Part shown: positions 10,291-22,109 of the stretch, piece by piece | Position numbering within the stretch: the first letter of the stretch is position 1 | Layout: each line of letters starts with the position of its first letter | Assembly: GCA_963580285.1 (NCBI GenBank) | Contig: CAUZLF010000255.1 | Span: forward strand, 59,576-123,575 | Source of the DNA: Lucinisca nassula | Lineage: Eukaryota; Mollusca; Bivalvia; Lucinida; Lucinidae | DNA length: 64,000 nucleotides | Reading direction: 5' to 3' | Translations under genes and position numbers: made by a program | The notes under the pieces: model-generated | Database searches by the model: none | Seen by the model: the letters and a program-made list of their open reading frames with translations, nothing else | Told to the model about the DNA's origin: nothing

Positions 10291-10829
10291 TGGGTTTGAT
10301 GGGATCAAAATTACATTGGCATCTTTTCCTGATGACTGCTGTAAATTTAGAACAATTTCCAATTTTGTTCCTAATTGATATGTACATTTATTATGATAAA
10401 AAAGAAATCATGAAACATATTTTAAGAATGTACTGTTGTTGTTTGATTCCATTTGTCATAAACATCGTTTAAAAACCATCCCTCAAATTTGAGCTGATTC
10501 TCCATTGTCCTTCAACAGAAAGGTAACGTAATGTGCACCATTACATAGAATAGTCTGTTTACTAGGTGCATTGGGGTGGGGGTGGGGGCATCATTAAAAC
10601 ATTGTATTCATGATTTTAAAACCCATCCTAATCTGTATAGTATGGTTTGACGATTTGTCGTCTGTTCAGCGCTCGAGGTGATTCTTTTGAGTACACACAA
10701 CGTATCTCTTATGGATTAAGTCAGGAAAACCTCACTGAAATATCCAAATATATGGATATCTTAAAGTATTGGATGAATTTTCTAAGTGCTTAATAATGAG
10801 TTCTAATCAAACATGCAGTGTTCAAGTGG

Positions 10830-11135
10830 AGCATGATAGCGTCAGTGGTTAGTGCACTTTCCTCTAATGCTAGAGGTCCCGGGTTCGATCCCCGGCAGCG
10901 GCAATAAAATTTCGGTGTCCGAACACGCTCCATTGGCATCATTTGAAGGGATGAATGTCATAAGTGCACCGTCCTTCGGATTGGGACGTTAACTGGAGGC
11001 CCCCTGTGCGGGGAGATCCACCCCATGCAGTTTAAAGAACACTACGATAATTACATGAACTGGAGTGTATGTAATATACACACCTGCCTAGAATGCCCAC
11101 GAGGGTGTATGGCAATATATAAAGAAAGAAAGTTT
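10830..11135 (+). repeat. tRNA-derived SINE (best copy of its family)
   Basis: The head has an A-box-like AGCGTCAGTGGTTAG and a B box GGGTTCGATCCCC, followed by a ~220-bp body and an A-rich tail of AAAGAAAGAAAG type near 11120-11133. It is the reference for the SINE interrupted at 341/4290. Confidence 0.8.
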
Positions 11136-11289
11136 TCAAAGTTTCACTGTTGTAAGAATTGATCCATGTCAAGAAAAAATGTCCTTGGACATGTGTGCAC
11201 AGCAAATACTTAGATTAACATGTTTACCTAAAAAAATTCTGCCAACTTGAGCACTTGCTGTAATTGTCCTAAACTTTGTGCTAAGTTTT

Positions 11290-12215
11290 AGCTCGCCTGA
11301 GCTCACCTGGGCCAAAGACTCCAGGGGAGCTTACAGTATGGGCATCCATCCATCGTCAGTCAGGCCGTCACCACCTTTAACTAGTTATATCTCTGCAGCC
11401 TGCAGGTTGATCAAGGCTGTCAGATTTAGATAAAAACGTTGGTTGCTATGGCCACCACAAGGTCTCACAGACGAAAATGGTTGTCATTCTTGTGAACGCT
11501 CTTGAGGCAACAGTTTCGGTCCAATCATCATCAAACTTGGCCAGAATGATCATCTGTACAATGTCTGTGTCAAATTTGAATATGGGTCATGTCAGATTAA
11601 AAAGTAGGTCAGTTGGTCAAATCATAGAAAAACCTTATTGGTGCTCCAGAGGCCACAGATTGGGTCCAATCATCACCAAACCTGGTCAGAATGATCATCT
11701 TGACAATATCTTGGTCAAGTTATAATATATCTCATGTGGCATGAAAAAGTAGGTTAGTAGGTCAAATCATAGAAAAACCTTGTTATCACTGTAGACAGCA
11801 AATGTTTGGTCCAGTTATCATCAACCTTGCTCAGGTTGATTTCGGTCAAATTTGAACATGGGTCATGTCGGGTTAAAATGTTAGTCATTAGATCAAATCA
11901 TAGAAAAACCTTTTGAGCACTCTAGAGGCCAGAGGTTTGGTCCAATCATCATCAAACCTGGTTAGAATGATCAGCTTGACAATATCTGGGTCATATTTGA
12001 AAATGGGTCATTTTGGGTCAAAAAGTAGGTCAGTAGGTCAAATCATAGAAAAACGTGAGCACTCTAGAGGTCACAGTTTTGGTCCAGTCATCATCAAACT
12101 TGGTCAGAATGATCATCTTGACAATATCTGGGTCAAGTTCGAATATGGGTCATGTGATTATCAGATCTTCTCGAAACTTACATATAAGTAAGTCAGGGAG
12201 AAAAGCTTGTTCATG
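11290..12215 (+). repeat. Helentron-like repeat, 5' end plus ~140-150-bp array, 3' truncated
   Basis: Starts TTTTAGCTCGCCTGAGCTCACC with a GGGCC..GGGGAG hairpin. About five units follow, each containing ggtccaatcatcatcaaac, gaatgatcatcttgacaatatc, catgtgggttaaaaagtaggtc-like and caaatcatagaaaaacc segments. No CAGGTGAG plus hairpin 3' end is found before 12240. Open frames in the array follow from periodicity and are not genes. Confidence 0.65.
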
Positions 12216-12239
12216 CAACAAATCTAATTAGATGAGTAA

Positions 12240-12600
12240 CCATACGATATCCAAGTGATATAGTGCATTGTTTCATATCTCCAAAATAAGTCTCTGTGGT
12301 GTAGTGGATAAGCTACTCACCTCATACAGGGATCGTGGGTTTGTTCCCGGGCTTCTCCAGATCCTCAGATGAGTCTTTAAACCGAGGTTCCATCTCTGTA
12401 TGACCTTAGCCGTTGCCTCATGGTGGGAAGTAAAACTCAAACACACTTTTATCTAAAAAATGGTCATTTTTCAGATTAAAACCCCAAACTTAGGTTGTTG
12501 GTGCTCCAACCTCAATTGTGTATACAAAAAGTGGTCCCAGGGTGTATAGGGGTGTTCATAACATGGACTTAAAATTGTTTACTTGATGTGCATGCAGTCA
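12240..12600. repeat. Palindromic-MITE relative interrupted by a SINE
   Basis: Flanks resemble the MITE at 14260-14450 (gtgcattgtttcatatctccaaaat...). Inside lies a tRNA-derived SINE (next entry). Beyond it the MITE arm resumes with aacttaggttgttggtgctccaacctc. Confidence 0.5.
12295..12455 (+). repeat. tRNA-derived SINE (family with CCCGGGCTTCTCCAGA body)
   Basis: A-box-like TGGTGTAGTGGATAAGC, B-box-like GGGTTTGTTCCC, then cttctccagatcctcagatgagtctttaaaccgagg and a GTAAAACTCAAACACAC tail. The same family is at 48935-49095. Confidence 0.75.
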
Positions 12601-12624
12601 GGAAGTAGTCTTGTTAGTTTGAAG

Positions 12625-12935
12625 ATTTTGTTTGTTTGATTTGAGGTTTAACATCCCCGTCAACACTACATAGGTCATTTTGGAGACGTTGCTTCCAATT
12701 TTGTGTGACTTTTACCCGACATTGAGATGAAATGACATCTCAAGCCCTCTCGTCCAATGAAATCAATAGGGTTTATAAGCATGGATGGTACGACTTGCAC
12801 CGCTTTGCCTGGGCAGACTTAGATCATCAAAGTGGTTTACCAGTACTCGTGTGCGGTCGGATTTCAGCTCTGCGTGGAAGCATCATGCGGCCCATCTATT
12901 TCTTCAAGCCCCGATGGGTAGGGGCCGATGTTAGT
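12625..12935 (+). repeat. ~300-bp SINE-like repeat (CCCCGTCAACACT family)
   Basis: Begins tttgtttgatttgaggtttaacatccccgtcaacact and ends gccccgatgggtaggggcc. Other copies or fragments occur at 20640-20905, 22110-22200, 22900-23075, 42580-42750, 48270-48790, 50190-50790, 55020-55215 and 56590-56850 on both strands. Read from the other strand it begins GGCCCCxGCCCATCGGGGCTTGA and ends TTAAACCTCAAATCAAACAAAC. No clear pol III boxes, so the class is uncertain. Confidence 0.8.
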
Positions 12936-13021
12936 TTGAAGAATTCTATTTAATAATAGTCAATAAATGTACTACAAACTTAACAAAAAATTTCGTTTAA
13001 GGTTAGTTCGAGGCATTCAAG

Positions 13022-13179
13022 ATGCCTTCAACATTGACAGCCTGTAAATACGGACCAACAAACACATACAAGGTTCAAACACCAATAGGGGAACTGGTAC
13101 TGACGTGCTGTCCAAAAGGAATACATACCTTGGGACTGTTAGACGAAATATCAGATGATAACTTTTCTCCTGTACCAGG
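13022..13179 (+). CDS. MGMT: MGMT exon 1 (methylated-DNA-protein-cysteine methyltransferase)
   Basis: First coding exon of the O6-alkylguanine-DNA alkyltransferase gene, encoding residues 1-52 plus two bases of codon 53. The ATG at 13022 is preceded by an in-frame TAG at 13004, which supports this start if the exon extends that far upstream. The exon encodes K-V-Q-T-P-I-G-E-L-V-L-T-C-C-P-K-G-I-H. Cys8, Cys30 and His35 sit where human MGMT has its zinc ligands Cys5, Cys24 and His29. The donor is CAGG|GTGAGT at 13179/13180, leaving phase 2, which matches exon 2 exactly. The protein directly reverses O6-alkylguanine by moving the alkyl group to its own cysteine. I see no promoter elements with confidence; the sequence just upstream is repeat. 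Confidence 0.92.
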
Positions 13180-13854
13180 GTGAGTGATATAGGCATTACA
13201 ATAACACGACCTTGTGTGACAATTTGTGCTCTCACATCTTTAACCCTTGTCCTGATGAATATTTTAATCTGTCACACCCACTACCAATTATCAACCAATC
13301 AGATTACTTGGTGCAAATTATTGCAACAAATTCACAATCTGAATGAAAACAATGTAGATCCTGATCAGATGGCTTCTTTAGAAGCCATCTGATCTGGATT
13401 TACATTGATTGAAAGATAAGGCATATCTGGTGTTAAAAGGATCTTTTTCTGTTGAAAATTTGGTTTTCACATTTTTTTTATCCAAACATAGATTGCAAGT
13501 ACTAATTAGAACTACCATAATGATCATACTTATTGGGACAGACAGTCTAAGAATACGGTGCAGACCCAGATCAGACTGCTCCTGAATAAGCAGTCTGATC
13601 AGGGTCTTTACTGTTTGCCATTCCGTTTGTACTGTTTGGACTCCTTGCTGCATTGTGAAACATATTTGTTAGAATTTTAGGATAATTACAGCAAGTCCAC
13701 AAGGTGTCCTAATTTTTAGGATTTTTACTTTCCCTAAATGAGGTAGTTCTAATGAGTACTCACAAGCTATGGTTTTGGAATAGAAATAAGAATACTATGC
13801 ACGGCAAAATACTGCTGTTTAAGTAATATAAAAGCCTACGAGATTTTCATACCA

Positions 13855-14113
13855 GTCCATTATAAACCAGTCCTATAGTGAATGGAATCCTCCCCTTTAT
13901 GTACAGCAGGAGTCCCTTTTTGTACCAAATAGAATCTTCCACTTTATTTAGGGGTGTCAGGTTGTGTTTTCTTCAAAATTTATTCAGGAAAATGACAAAA
14001 CTTTTAGCAAACAGTGGAGGCCCTGATCAGACGCCGCTTTGTCGACGTCTGATCTAGGCCTGCACTGTTTGCCAAGGTACCCGTTTTGGGGTTTCTGGTA
14101 CAAAATGGGTTAA
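13855..14113. repeat. piggyBac-type MITE copy (decayed)
   Basis: The right end GGTACAAAATGGGTTAA at 14097-14113 matches the ends of the cleaner copy at 20089-20306. The centre has the AAACAGTGGAGGCCCTGATC hairpin, and the left arm has GAGTCCCTTTTTGTACCAAAT. The left TTAA is lost. Confidence 0.6.
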
Positions 14114-14346
14114 GGATGTCAGGTTCAGTTATTTTACAAAATTCATTTAAATTTAGAAAAATGTTGAAAGTTCTCCAAATTGAAATGGCCCTGATAAAAT
14201 CACTTTGTATATAACTGGACAAGGTGGCCCTGCAACTCTTCGGATGCTTTGGAACTGACATTAGGATAACACACCAGTGCGACATAGTGCATTTTTTACA
14301 TCTCCAAAATGGCTAATTTTCTGATGAAAATCCGTGATAGTTTGCT

Positions 14347-14449
14347 TATAAATACTGCAAACATAGGTTGTGGGTGCTCGTTAGAACCGCCTCAATGAGG
14401 CGGTTCTAACGAGTACCGACAACCTATGTCTTGGAGCAAAAATAAGAGA
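14347..14449. repeat. Near-perfect ~100-bp palindrome (GAACCGCC MITE)
   Basis: Arms meet at TCGTTAGAACCGCCTCA / TGAGGCGGTTCTAACGAG and extend outward through caaacataggttgtgggtgc and its complement. A transcript would form a long hairpin. Relatives are near 10165, 28850, 32935, 37190 and 38417-38525. Confidence 0.85.
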
Positions 14450-14458
14450 AACTAGAAT

Positions 14459-15675
14459 CCCGCAGTCGATGGCACGCCATCGCATATCCCCACGCTTTTT
14501 TAAAGATACGCCACTATATTAGTGTGAATTCCTAGTTTTCTGTCCATTGCATACCCCCACACTTCAGAACAAGCCCAAGCTATTTAGCCTCTTCTGATCC
14601 TAACATTAATTACATGTACATGGTTGAGAGTATGATTGCAATCGTGTTCTAAGAATCTCAGGCTAAATATATAAACTGTAAACATACTTATTTTAGCGCA
14701 CTCAAAATTTAGCACAACCACAATTGTTGACTGATTGGCGCAATCATGAAAAATTTTGATTGTTATGTATTCTACTCATTATGTCGTTCGATTTAATATG
14801 TCACACGACCAGGTTCTGAAAACTTTGATTTTTTACCCCCGGGGCACCCCACCCCCTGGCCTGGCCCCTAGGGGTAGGATCAAAATTCCGAAAGTGTCAT
14901 GCACTCCTCAGACCAAAGACCTATCAGTTCCCAAAGTTTCATGTTTCTATCTGAAACGGCGTAGGGGGAGTTCTCCGGTAATCGTTAAAAAGGGGTTATG
15001 GGGGGTGAAAATCCAAGTTTTTGACCTCTGGTGACCTCAAACCTGACCCTAGGGGTCAAATTTTGATGTTATGTATTCTACTCATTATGCTGTTCTATTT
15101 GATATGTCACCTGATCAGGTTCTGAAAACTTTGATTTTTTACACCCGGGGCACCCCACCCCCTGGCCTGGCCCCTAGGGGTAGGATCAAAATTCCGAAAG
15201 GGTCATGCACTCCTCAGACCAAAGACCTATCAGTTCCCAAAGTTTCATGTTTCTATCTGAAACGGCGTAGGAGGAGTTATCCGGTAATTGTTAAAAAGGA
15301 GGTTATGGGGGTGAAAATTCAAGTTTTTGACCTCTGGTGACCTCAAACCTGACCCAAGGGGTCAAGTTTTGGTTGTTATGTATTCTACTCATTATGCCGT
15401 TCGATTTGATATGTCACACGACCATGTTCTGAAAACTTTGATTTTTTACCCCCGGGGCACCCCACCCCCTGGCCTGGCCCCTAGGGGTAGGATCAAAATT
15501 CCGAAAGTGTCATGCAATCCTCAGACCAAAGACCTATCAATTCCCAAAGTTTTAAGTTTCTAGCTGTAAAAGTGTGGGAGGAGTTGTCCGGTAAGACGGA
15601 CGGACGGACGTACGGACGACGGAGACAATTACAATATCCCCACTTTTTCTTCGAAAAGCGTGGGGATAATAATGT
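14459..15675 (+). repeat. Helentron-like element with ~306-bp array, nested in the palindromic MITE
   Basis: The left end holds GCAGTCGATGGCACGCCATC and ATCCCCACGCTTTT; the right end holds the inverted copy AAAAGCGTGGGGAT. Between them are about 2.8 units of ~306 bp (starts near 14757, 15065 and 15371), ending in a GACGGACGGAC microsatellite. The MITE tail resumes right after it (aatgtgtacccccgtaaacccc), as in the uninterrupted copy at 37160-37345, which shows the insertion. Confidence 0.7.
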
Positions 15676-17054
15676 GTACCCCCGTAAACCCCAGTTTTCT
15701 CTATATAAAGTGGGGTATAGGGGGGTCTTTATTTCACGGACTTGTTCACGTGATGTATATCAACTAGACCATGGTCATAGAAATGATGAAAATCATGCTA
15801 AAGATAGATAGTTAGTTCTGCAGTCATCAGATTATTTCTATTATTATTTCTTTACTTAGTAAAAATACTGCAACAAACTGAAAACTGAAACCCATTTTAT
15901 GGTAAATGAGTTAAAGCATGGATTTTAATAACATTGGTGGCAGTTTTTCAACTGGACCATTCGAACCAGTGAGCCATTGACCTTACTAGACTTGACCTAA
16001 TGTCGACCATGACCCATTAATGATTTAGGGGGTTCTCGTACAAAATGGGTCAAGAGCCCTTTTTACGAGTCCCAAAATAGACTTCTCTTATTTTTTTACC
16101 TGTTTTTAAGACCATCCCACTAATAATACCACTTCTGAAGTACCAGAGGGATCTAGATATAGGAATTTTATTTATGTACCCTTGTAAACCCCACTTATTT
16201 CTATAAAGTGGGTCTAATATGGGTGTTCAAAACAGACTTATTAATATAGTTACAACAATACAGTAATCTGTGTTAACAGGTAAGATGCCAATTACAACAA
16301 CTGTAGACTGTTTGGCTGTCTGTTAGTTAACCTTAAAAAGTCCTTTTTGGGTTGATTGTTTATCAGTCGACCCAAAGTTATAATGACAAAACCACTATTA
16401 GCGCTGGAGTCCACGTGACTGTCACTGATTTGAAGGATATCCGTGTTGCATATTAATTTTACAGTATTTCATTGCAATGAGGTCAGTGTGTTGCGTACAA
16501 GGGTTATCTGTAGAATCTGGGCTGAAACCATGGGTTGGGCTTTGCAAACAGTGTAGACCCAGATCAGATGCCGCATAACACAGCATCTGATCAGGGATTA
16601 CACTGTTTACCTACAGTACAGGAATTTAAGAGTCTGACGACGAAAAACGCAGCGTCTGGTCAGGGTCTAGAGGGCTTGCTTACAGTACAGGAGGTTAAGG
16701 GTTAAAAGAAAAAGTTTAAGTCCTCCTTCATGCAGGCCCATCCCAGAGACAGTCGATTCACCAGTACTCTCAGTACTTTGATTGTAAAAAGTGGGAACCC
16801 AGTTCAGACTGCTCTAGCTCGAGGTCCACATTTTTTGCCTGTATGCAAAAGTATGTTTGAAAGTTTGCAAGATGAATCGGCTAACAACACTAACGGACAA
16901 TATTTTCAGATGCAGCAAGGGTTAAAATGTAAGAGTTCTGTGTTGTTGTCTGCTGGGTATTTAAAAGTAATTATTGTAAACAGTGTGGATGCTGCTCAGA
17001 CTCCTCCACTAAGAGCAGTCTGATTAGGGTTTTTAGACCAGATAACAATTTTAT

Positions 17055-19690
17055 TATCCCCCGACCGAATAGGTTCGGGGACCGAATAGGTTCGGGGGAT
17101 ATAGCGATCAGCCTGGCGTCCGTCCGTCTGTCCGTCCGTCTGTCCGTCCGTCCGTCCGTCCGTCCGTAGACGCAATCTTGTGATGGCCATAACTCCTATA
17201 CCCTTTGAGATTCATTGATGGTTCTTGGCACAATTGTTCACTAGGCTGAGACGGCGTGTCATGCGCAAGAACCAGAACTCTGGATGCCATACTTTTTGAG
17301 TTATCTCCCCTTTTAATAAAATAGAATGACTACTTTGTGATGGCCATAACTCCAATACCCTTTGAGATATGTTGATGGTACCTGGCACAGTTGTTCACTA
17401 GGCTGAGACGGCGTGTCATGCGCAAGAACCAGAACTCTGGATGCCATACTTTTTGAGTTATCTCCCCTTTTAATAAAATAGAATGACTACTTTGTGATGG
17501 CCATAACTCCAATACCCTTTGAGATATGTTGATGGTACCTGGCACAGTTGTTCACAAGGCTGAGACAGCGTGTCATGCACAAGAACCACAACTCTGGTTG
17601 TCATGGTTTTTGAGTTATCTCCCCTTCCATTAAAATTGAGTGACTACCTTGTGATGGCCGTAACTCCAATACCCTTTAAGATATATTGGTGATACCTGGC
17701 ACAGTTGTTCACAAGGTCGAGACGGTGTGTCATGCACAAGAACCACAACTCTGGGTGCCATGGTTTTTGAGTTATCTCCCCTTCCAATAATATAGTATCA
17801 CTACCTTGTGATTGCCACATCTCCAATACTCTTTGAGATACATTGATGGTAACTGGTACAGTTGTACATGAGGTTAAGCAGGTGTGTCACGTTCATGAAC
17901 CACGACTCTGGGTGCCCTGGTTTTTGAATTATCTCCCTTGACAATATAACCTTGTGATGGCCATAACTCCAAAACCTTACAGATCCCCACCCCTAAACCA
18001 TATATATTATTGTTCCTTATGATAAGACACATTCATTGACACCAACCTGGGGGCCCCTGGGATGCGCTGGGGCCTTGCACCACCCCCTCCACTTCATAAA
18101 AGGCCCAATATCTTGGAAACCTTACAGATCCCCACCCCTAAACCATATATATTCTTGTTCCTTATGATAAGACACATTCAGTTACACTAACCTGGGGGCC
18201 CCGGGATGCGCCGGGGCCATGCCCCACCCCCTCCACTACATAAAAGGCCATATATCTCAGAAACCGTTTAGACCCCCACCCCTATACCATATATATTCTT
18301 TTTCTTTATGATAAGATGCATTCATTGACACCAACCTATGGGCCCCTGGGATGCGCCGGGGCCTTGCCCCACCCCATCCACTTCATAAAAGGCCCAATAT
18401 CTCGGAAACCTTACAGATCCCCGGCCCTAAACCATATATATTTTTGTTCCTTATGATGAGACACATTCAATGACACCAACCTGGGGGCCCCCTGGGATGG
18501 GCCAGGGCCCTGCTCCACTCCCTCCACTTCATAAAAGGCCATATATCTAGAACCATTCAGATTCCCACCCCAAAACCATATATATTCTTGTTTCTTATGA
18601 TAAGACGCATTCAGTGACACCAACCTGGGGGTCCCCTGGGAAGTGCCCGGGCCAAGCCCCACCCCCTCCACTTCAAAAAAGGCCCAATTTCTCAGAAACC
18701 GTTCAGATCCCCACCCCTAAACCATATTTATTCTTGTTTCTGATGATAAGACATCTTCAGTGATACCAACCTTGGGGTCTCCCGGGATGCGCCAGTGCCA
18801 CACCCCTCCACTTCATAAAAGGCGATATATCTCAGAAACCTTTCAGATCCCCACCCCAAAACCATATGTTTTCTTGCTTCTTATGATAAGATGCATTCAG
18901 TGACACCAACCTGGGGGTCCTCTGGGATGTGCTCGGGCCATGTCCCACCCCCTCCACTCCATAAAAGGCCCAAATTTTCAGAAACCGTTCAGATCCCCAC
19001 CCCTTATCCATATATATTCATGTTCTTTATGATAAGACGCATTCATTGAATCCAACCTAGGGGTCTTCAGGGGTGTGCCGGGGCCATGCCCCACCCTGCC
19101 ACTTCATAAAAGGTGATAAATCTCAGAAACCTATCAGATTCCCACCCCTAAACCATAAATATTCTTGTTTCTTATGATTAAACGCATTCAGAGACACCAA
19201 CCTGGGGGTCTCTTGGGATGTGCCCGGGCCATTCCCCACCCCCTCCACTTCATAAAAGGCCCAATATCTCAGAAACCGTTAAGACCCCCATCCATAAACC
19301 ATATATTTTCTTGTTCCTTATGATAAGATGCATTCAATGATATCAAATTGGGCTCTGTTGGGTCATCTCCCACCCCTCCACTTCATAAAAGGCCTAATAT
19401 TTCAGATACAGAGTCCACATGGAATGGGGGTTCATTTGGGAGACTTTATAATCAATAAATTAAAACCATACATGGCTGCCAGTGGGCATTGCCCGCCTGA
19501 GCTCTGGTGAGCATCGTGGCCCATGGGCCTCTTGTTTAGTTATCTTCCCTGTATAATCTTGTGATGGCCATAACTGCAATACTTTTGTGATATATTGCTG
19601 GTTTAATTCTGGTGCACTTTCTATTGGTGAACAATCTTCTGAAGGCCATATTGGCTTTTGGTCGGGGGATTTGCCATCTCTTCCGATGGC
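17055..19690 (+). repeat. Helentron-like element (TATCCCCCGACC family) with nested arrays
   Basis: Begins TATCCCCCGACCGAATAGGT with a duplicated GACCGAATAGGTTCGGGG motif and a (GTCC)n microsatellite. It continues with about five ~158-bp units containing gtgatggccataactccaat (17170-17960). After a nested block (17985-19536) it ends near GGTCGGGGGATTTGCCATC at 19655-19675. The start and end form a subterminal inverted repeat. Confidence 0.65.
17985..19536 (+). repeat. ~145-bp tandem array with a HINE 3' end, nested in 17055-19690
   Basis: About ten units with cagatccccacccctaaaccatatat, ccttatgataagacacattca and cttcataaaaggcccaatat. It ends in GAGCTCTGGTGAGCATCGTG and GGCCCATGGGCCTCTTGTTT, the 3' end of the CTCACC family. 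No 5' end is found, so the insert is 5'-truncated or rearranged. Confidence 0.7.
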
Positions 19691-19907
19691 TATTTTTTTA
19701 TTTGTTTTAATTATTTTTCATGGAAAATAAGGCTTGACATTGCATATATGTGAATCATGTGTCCGGCAAACCAGTCACAGTTTCTGTAATTATGCCACAT
19801 ACAGTTGCACTGGACTCTGCATGGGTGTGGCTTAATTAATTTATGCAGCTGGATAAGAGTTTATAGGCCTTTATAATGGCAAATATGGCATGTCATTTAT
19901 TTTTCAG

Positions 19908-20068
19908 GCTTCCTGTTGTGTTCAGGACCCAGTTGTATGAAGATAATGGTTATACCTATAAACCTGCCACAGACTGCCTCCACTGGTTACAAACCTACTT
20001 CAATAATGTACATAAACACAGAAAAGAGTCTGCACAGCCCATGATTTGTAATCATCTTAGAAAAACTG
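19908..20068 (+). CDS. MGMT: MGMT exon 2
   Basis: Acceptor TTTTTCAG|G at 19907/19908 and donor CTG|GTAAGG at 20068/20069. The exon completes codon 53, encodes residues 54-106 and leaves one base, matching exon 3. It encodes the inter-domain segment, including D-C-L-H-W-L-Q-T-Y-F, which resembles the C-T-A-W-L-N-A-Y-F of human MGMT. His102 in C-N-H is a plausible counterpart of zinc ligand His85, but this stretch is divergent. A piggyBac-type MITE begins 17 bp beyond the donor. Confidence 0.9.
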
Positions 20069-20084
20069 GTAAGGTTTAAAGCTA

Positions 20085-20310
20085 TTAACCCATTTTGTAC
20101 CTGAAGCCCCAAAACGGGTACCTTGGAAAACAGTGCAGGCCCAGATCAGCCGCCGCAGAATGCGGCGTCTGATCAGGGCCTACACTGTTTGCAAAAAGTT
20201 CAGCTATTTTCCGAATAGTTTTTGAAGGAAACAACCTGACACCCCTAAATTTGAAATGGGCTCCTGCTTTATATTAGGTGGAAGATTCCATTTGGTACAA
20301 AAAGGGTTAA
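20085..20310. mobile_element. piggyBac-type MITE flanked by TTAA, 218 bp
   Basis: TTAA (20085-20088), then CCCATTTTGTACC, and at the other end GGTACAAAAAGGG, then TTAA (20307-20310). TTAA target sites and CCC...GGG termini are piggyBac hallmarks. The centre is a CTGATCAG-type hairpin (GATCAGCCGCCGC..GCGGCGTCTGATC). There is no coding capacity. Fragments are scattered through the window. Confidence 0.8.
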
Positions 20311-20639
20311 ACCATAAAGTGTCAATCACAACGATTATCATCTGTTTTGGCTTCTGCTGGTAACTTAAAAAGTAATTTTTGCAAAGAGTGTGAACCTAGA
20401 TCAGACTGCAGTCTGATCAGACAACATTTTCAGATGCAGTTTCTCATGGCATCCTAAGGGTTAACCCAAATTGTATTAACTGGATTCTCCGGCTTTATAT
20501 CAGTAGGAGTCCATTTTGGTAGTTTGGGGTGTTAGAAAATTATTTAGAAAATGGCTTAGCTTTTTGCAAACAGTTAATCACAAGGGAGCCTTTTTCTAAA
20601 TAAATAAGCCCTCTTATGCTTGGTGAACTGATGAAGCAT

Positions 20640-20905
20640 GCAGTGGTAGACTACAAATTAGGATGGCCCCCGCCCATCAGGGCTTAGAGAAATAGATTGG
20701 GCTGCATAATGCTTCCATGCAGAGCTGAAACTGACCACAGAGGAAAGCTGCTTAGAAAGGGCAAAGTGGTGTGAGTGAGACCAACCCTGCATTTACACCC
20801 TATTGATTTGTTTGGATGGTAGGGCTTGAGATGTCATTTCATCTCAGTGTCAAGTAAAAGTCCCACAGAATTGGAAGCAGCATCTCCAAAATGACCTTAG
20901 AAGTG
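20640..20905 (-). repeat. ~300-bp SINE-like repeat, minus orientation
   Basis: Same family as 12625-12935, reverse complemented. The end abuts the 5'-truncated LINE fragment at 20917. Confidence 0.8.
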
Positions 20906-20916
20906 TTGACAGGGAT

Positions 20917-21977
20917 ATGCTTGAAGCCTTGTCACGCGAGTTCCACTCTGGAGTCCCCTGGGAGGACCTGTATGCTGATGACCTTGTCATCATAGCTGAA
21001 TCCCTTGAGGAATGTGTCAGGAGGCTCATAACTTGGAAAGACGCAACGGAGGCGAAAGGGCTGAGAGTGAATGCAGGAAAGACAAAAGATCATGATCTGT
21101 GGTACAGGTCTGGACCTTTTGCAGAGTACATGCCAGTTCCCATGTGCTGTATGTCGCACTGGAGTGGGCAGCAACAGTATCTTTTGTAATGGCTGCAAGT
21201 TCTGGGTGCACAAGAAATGCAGTGGGCTCAAACGCCTGATTGAGGACCCTGATTACAGGTGTACACGGTGCCAAGGAACTGCACTCCCCTTAGATGGCAG
21301 ACCACAGAGGGAAGTTCAAGTCAGATCCGACAAGCTGGAAGTTGTAGCTTCCTTTTGCTACCTAGGTGATATGCTCTCTGCAGCGGGTGGTTGCGACCTT
21401 TCAACTACATCACGTATGAAAACAGCTTGGAAGAAATTCAAGGAGTTGCTACCAGTTCTCTCTTCCCGCCACTTCTCGTTCAAAACGTGGCTGTGTGTAT
21501 AGCTCTTGTGTGCAGAGCGCAATGCTCCATGCCAGTGAGACATGGCCATTGACAAAGCCAAACCTCCAACGTCGCAAGCGGAATGACAGGGCAATGATCC
21601 GACAGATCTGCAATGTCAAGCCACAGGACACTGTCGCCATCAGGTCGATTGAGTTACTTGAGCGTCTTGGCATTAAGGACCTGGACCTCATCCTGAAAGA
21701 GAGAAGGCTTCGCTGGTATGGACATGTGGAACGCTCCAACGGTGCAGTCAAGACTGCCTGTGACATACAGGTAGATGGAAAGCGGGGGCCTGGAAGGCCC
21801 AAGATGACCTGGAAGCAGCTAACAGAAAGAGATTGCAGAGAATGGAAGCTCTCTGCTATCGATCCTCATGATAGACAAACCTGGAGATCGGGTGTAAGAT
21901 CTGCCATGCGTGCAGCAAGCCAGCTACCTGGAAAGGGGCCCACTTATGTGGACGTTGCCCCTGTACCTGCATGTTAA
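20917..21977 (+). pseudogene. 5'-truncated LINE reverse transcriptase with a PHD-like zinc motif
   Basis: Three frames in order (20917-~21100, 21071-21502, 21495-21977) give the C-terminal half of a reverse transcriptase. RT motif C is L-Y-A-D-D-L-V-I-I-A, followed by G-L-R-V-N-A-G-K-T-K. Then comes a PHD-like cysteine cluster, C-A-V-C...F-C-N-G-C...W-V-H-K-K-C...Y-R-C-T-R-C. The end has R-W-Y-G-H-V-E-R and G-P-G-R-P-K-M-T-W. Frame breaks near 21100 and 21490 show decay. The 3' end carries a GGATGGATGATGATG tail near 21990-22003, a short-repeat tail of a kind seen in RTE- or CR1-like elements. Confidence 0.85.
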
Positions 21978-22109
21978 TCAAAAATCTGTGGATGGATGAT
22001 GATGTAAAGCCTAAATTAAAACAAACTACTATATTTTGGAAACTAGAAACAATTTCACACTATGTTAAGTAGTTCATTTGCTAAAATATCAGCTTGGACA
22101 TGACTAAGC

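Larger units (their letters stand above)
13180..19907 (+). other. MGMT intron 1 (6.7 kb, repeat-filled)
   Basis: GTGAGT to TTTTTCAG. It contains CTGATCAG-centred palindromes (13345-13425, 13545-13620, 14017-14075, 16540-16680, 16970-17035), the palindromic MITE at 14347-14449, the ~306-bp array at 14745-15595 and the element at 17055-19690. Bases 15800-16530 hold nothing recognisable apart from short GTACAAAATGGGT-type MITE ends. Confidence 0.85.

Noticed and set aside
18411..18671. Gly/Pro-rich frame on the minus strand
   Set aside because: Translation of the ~145-bp tandem array.
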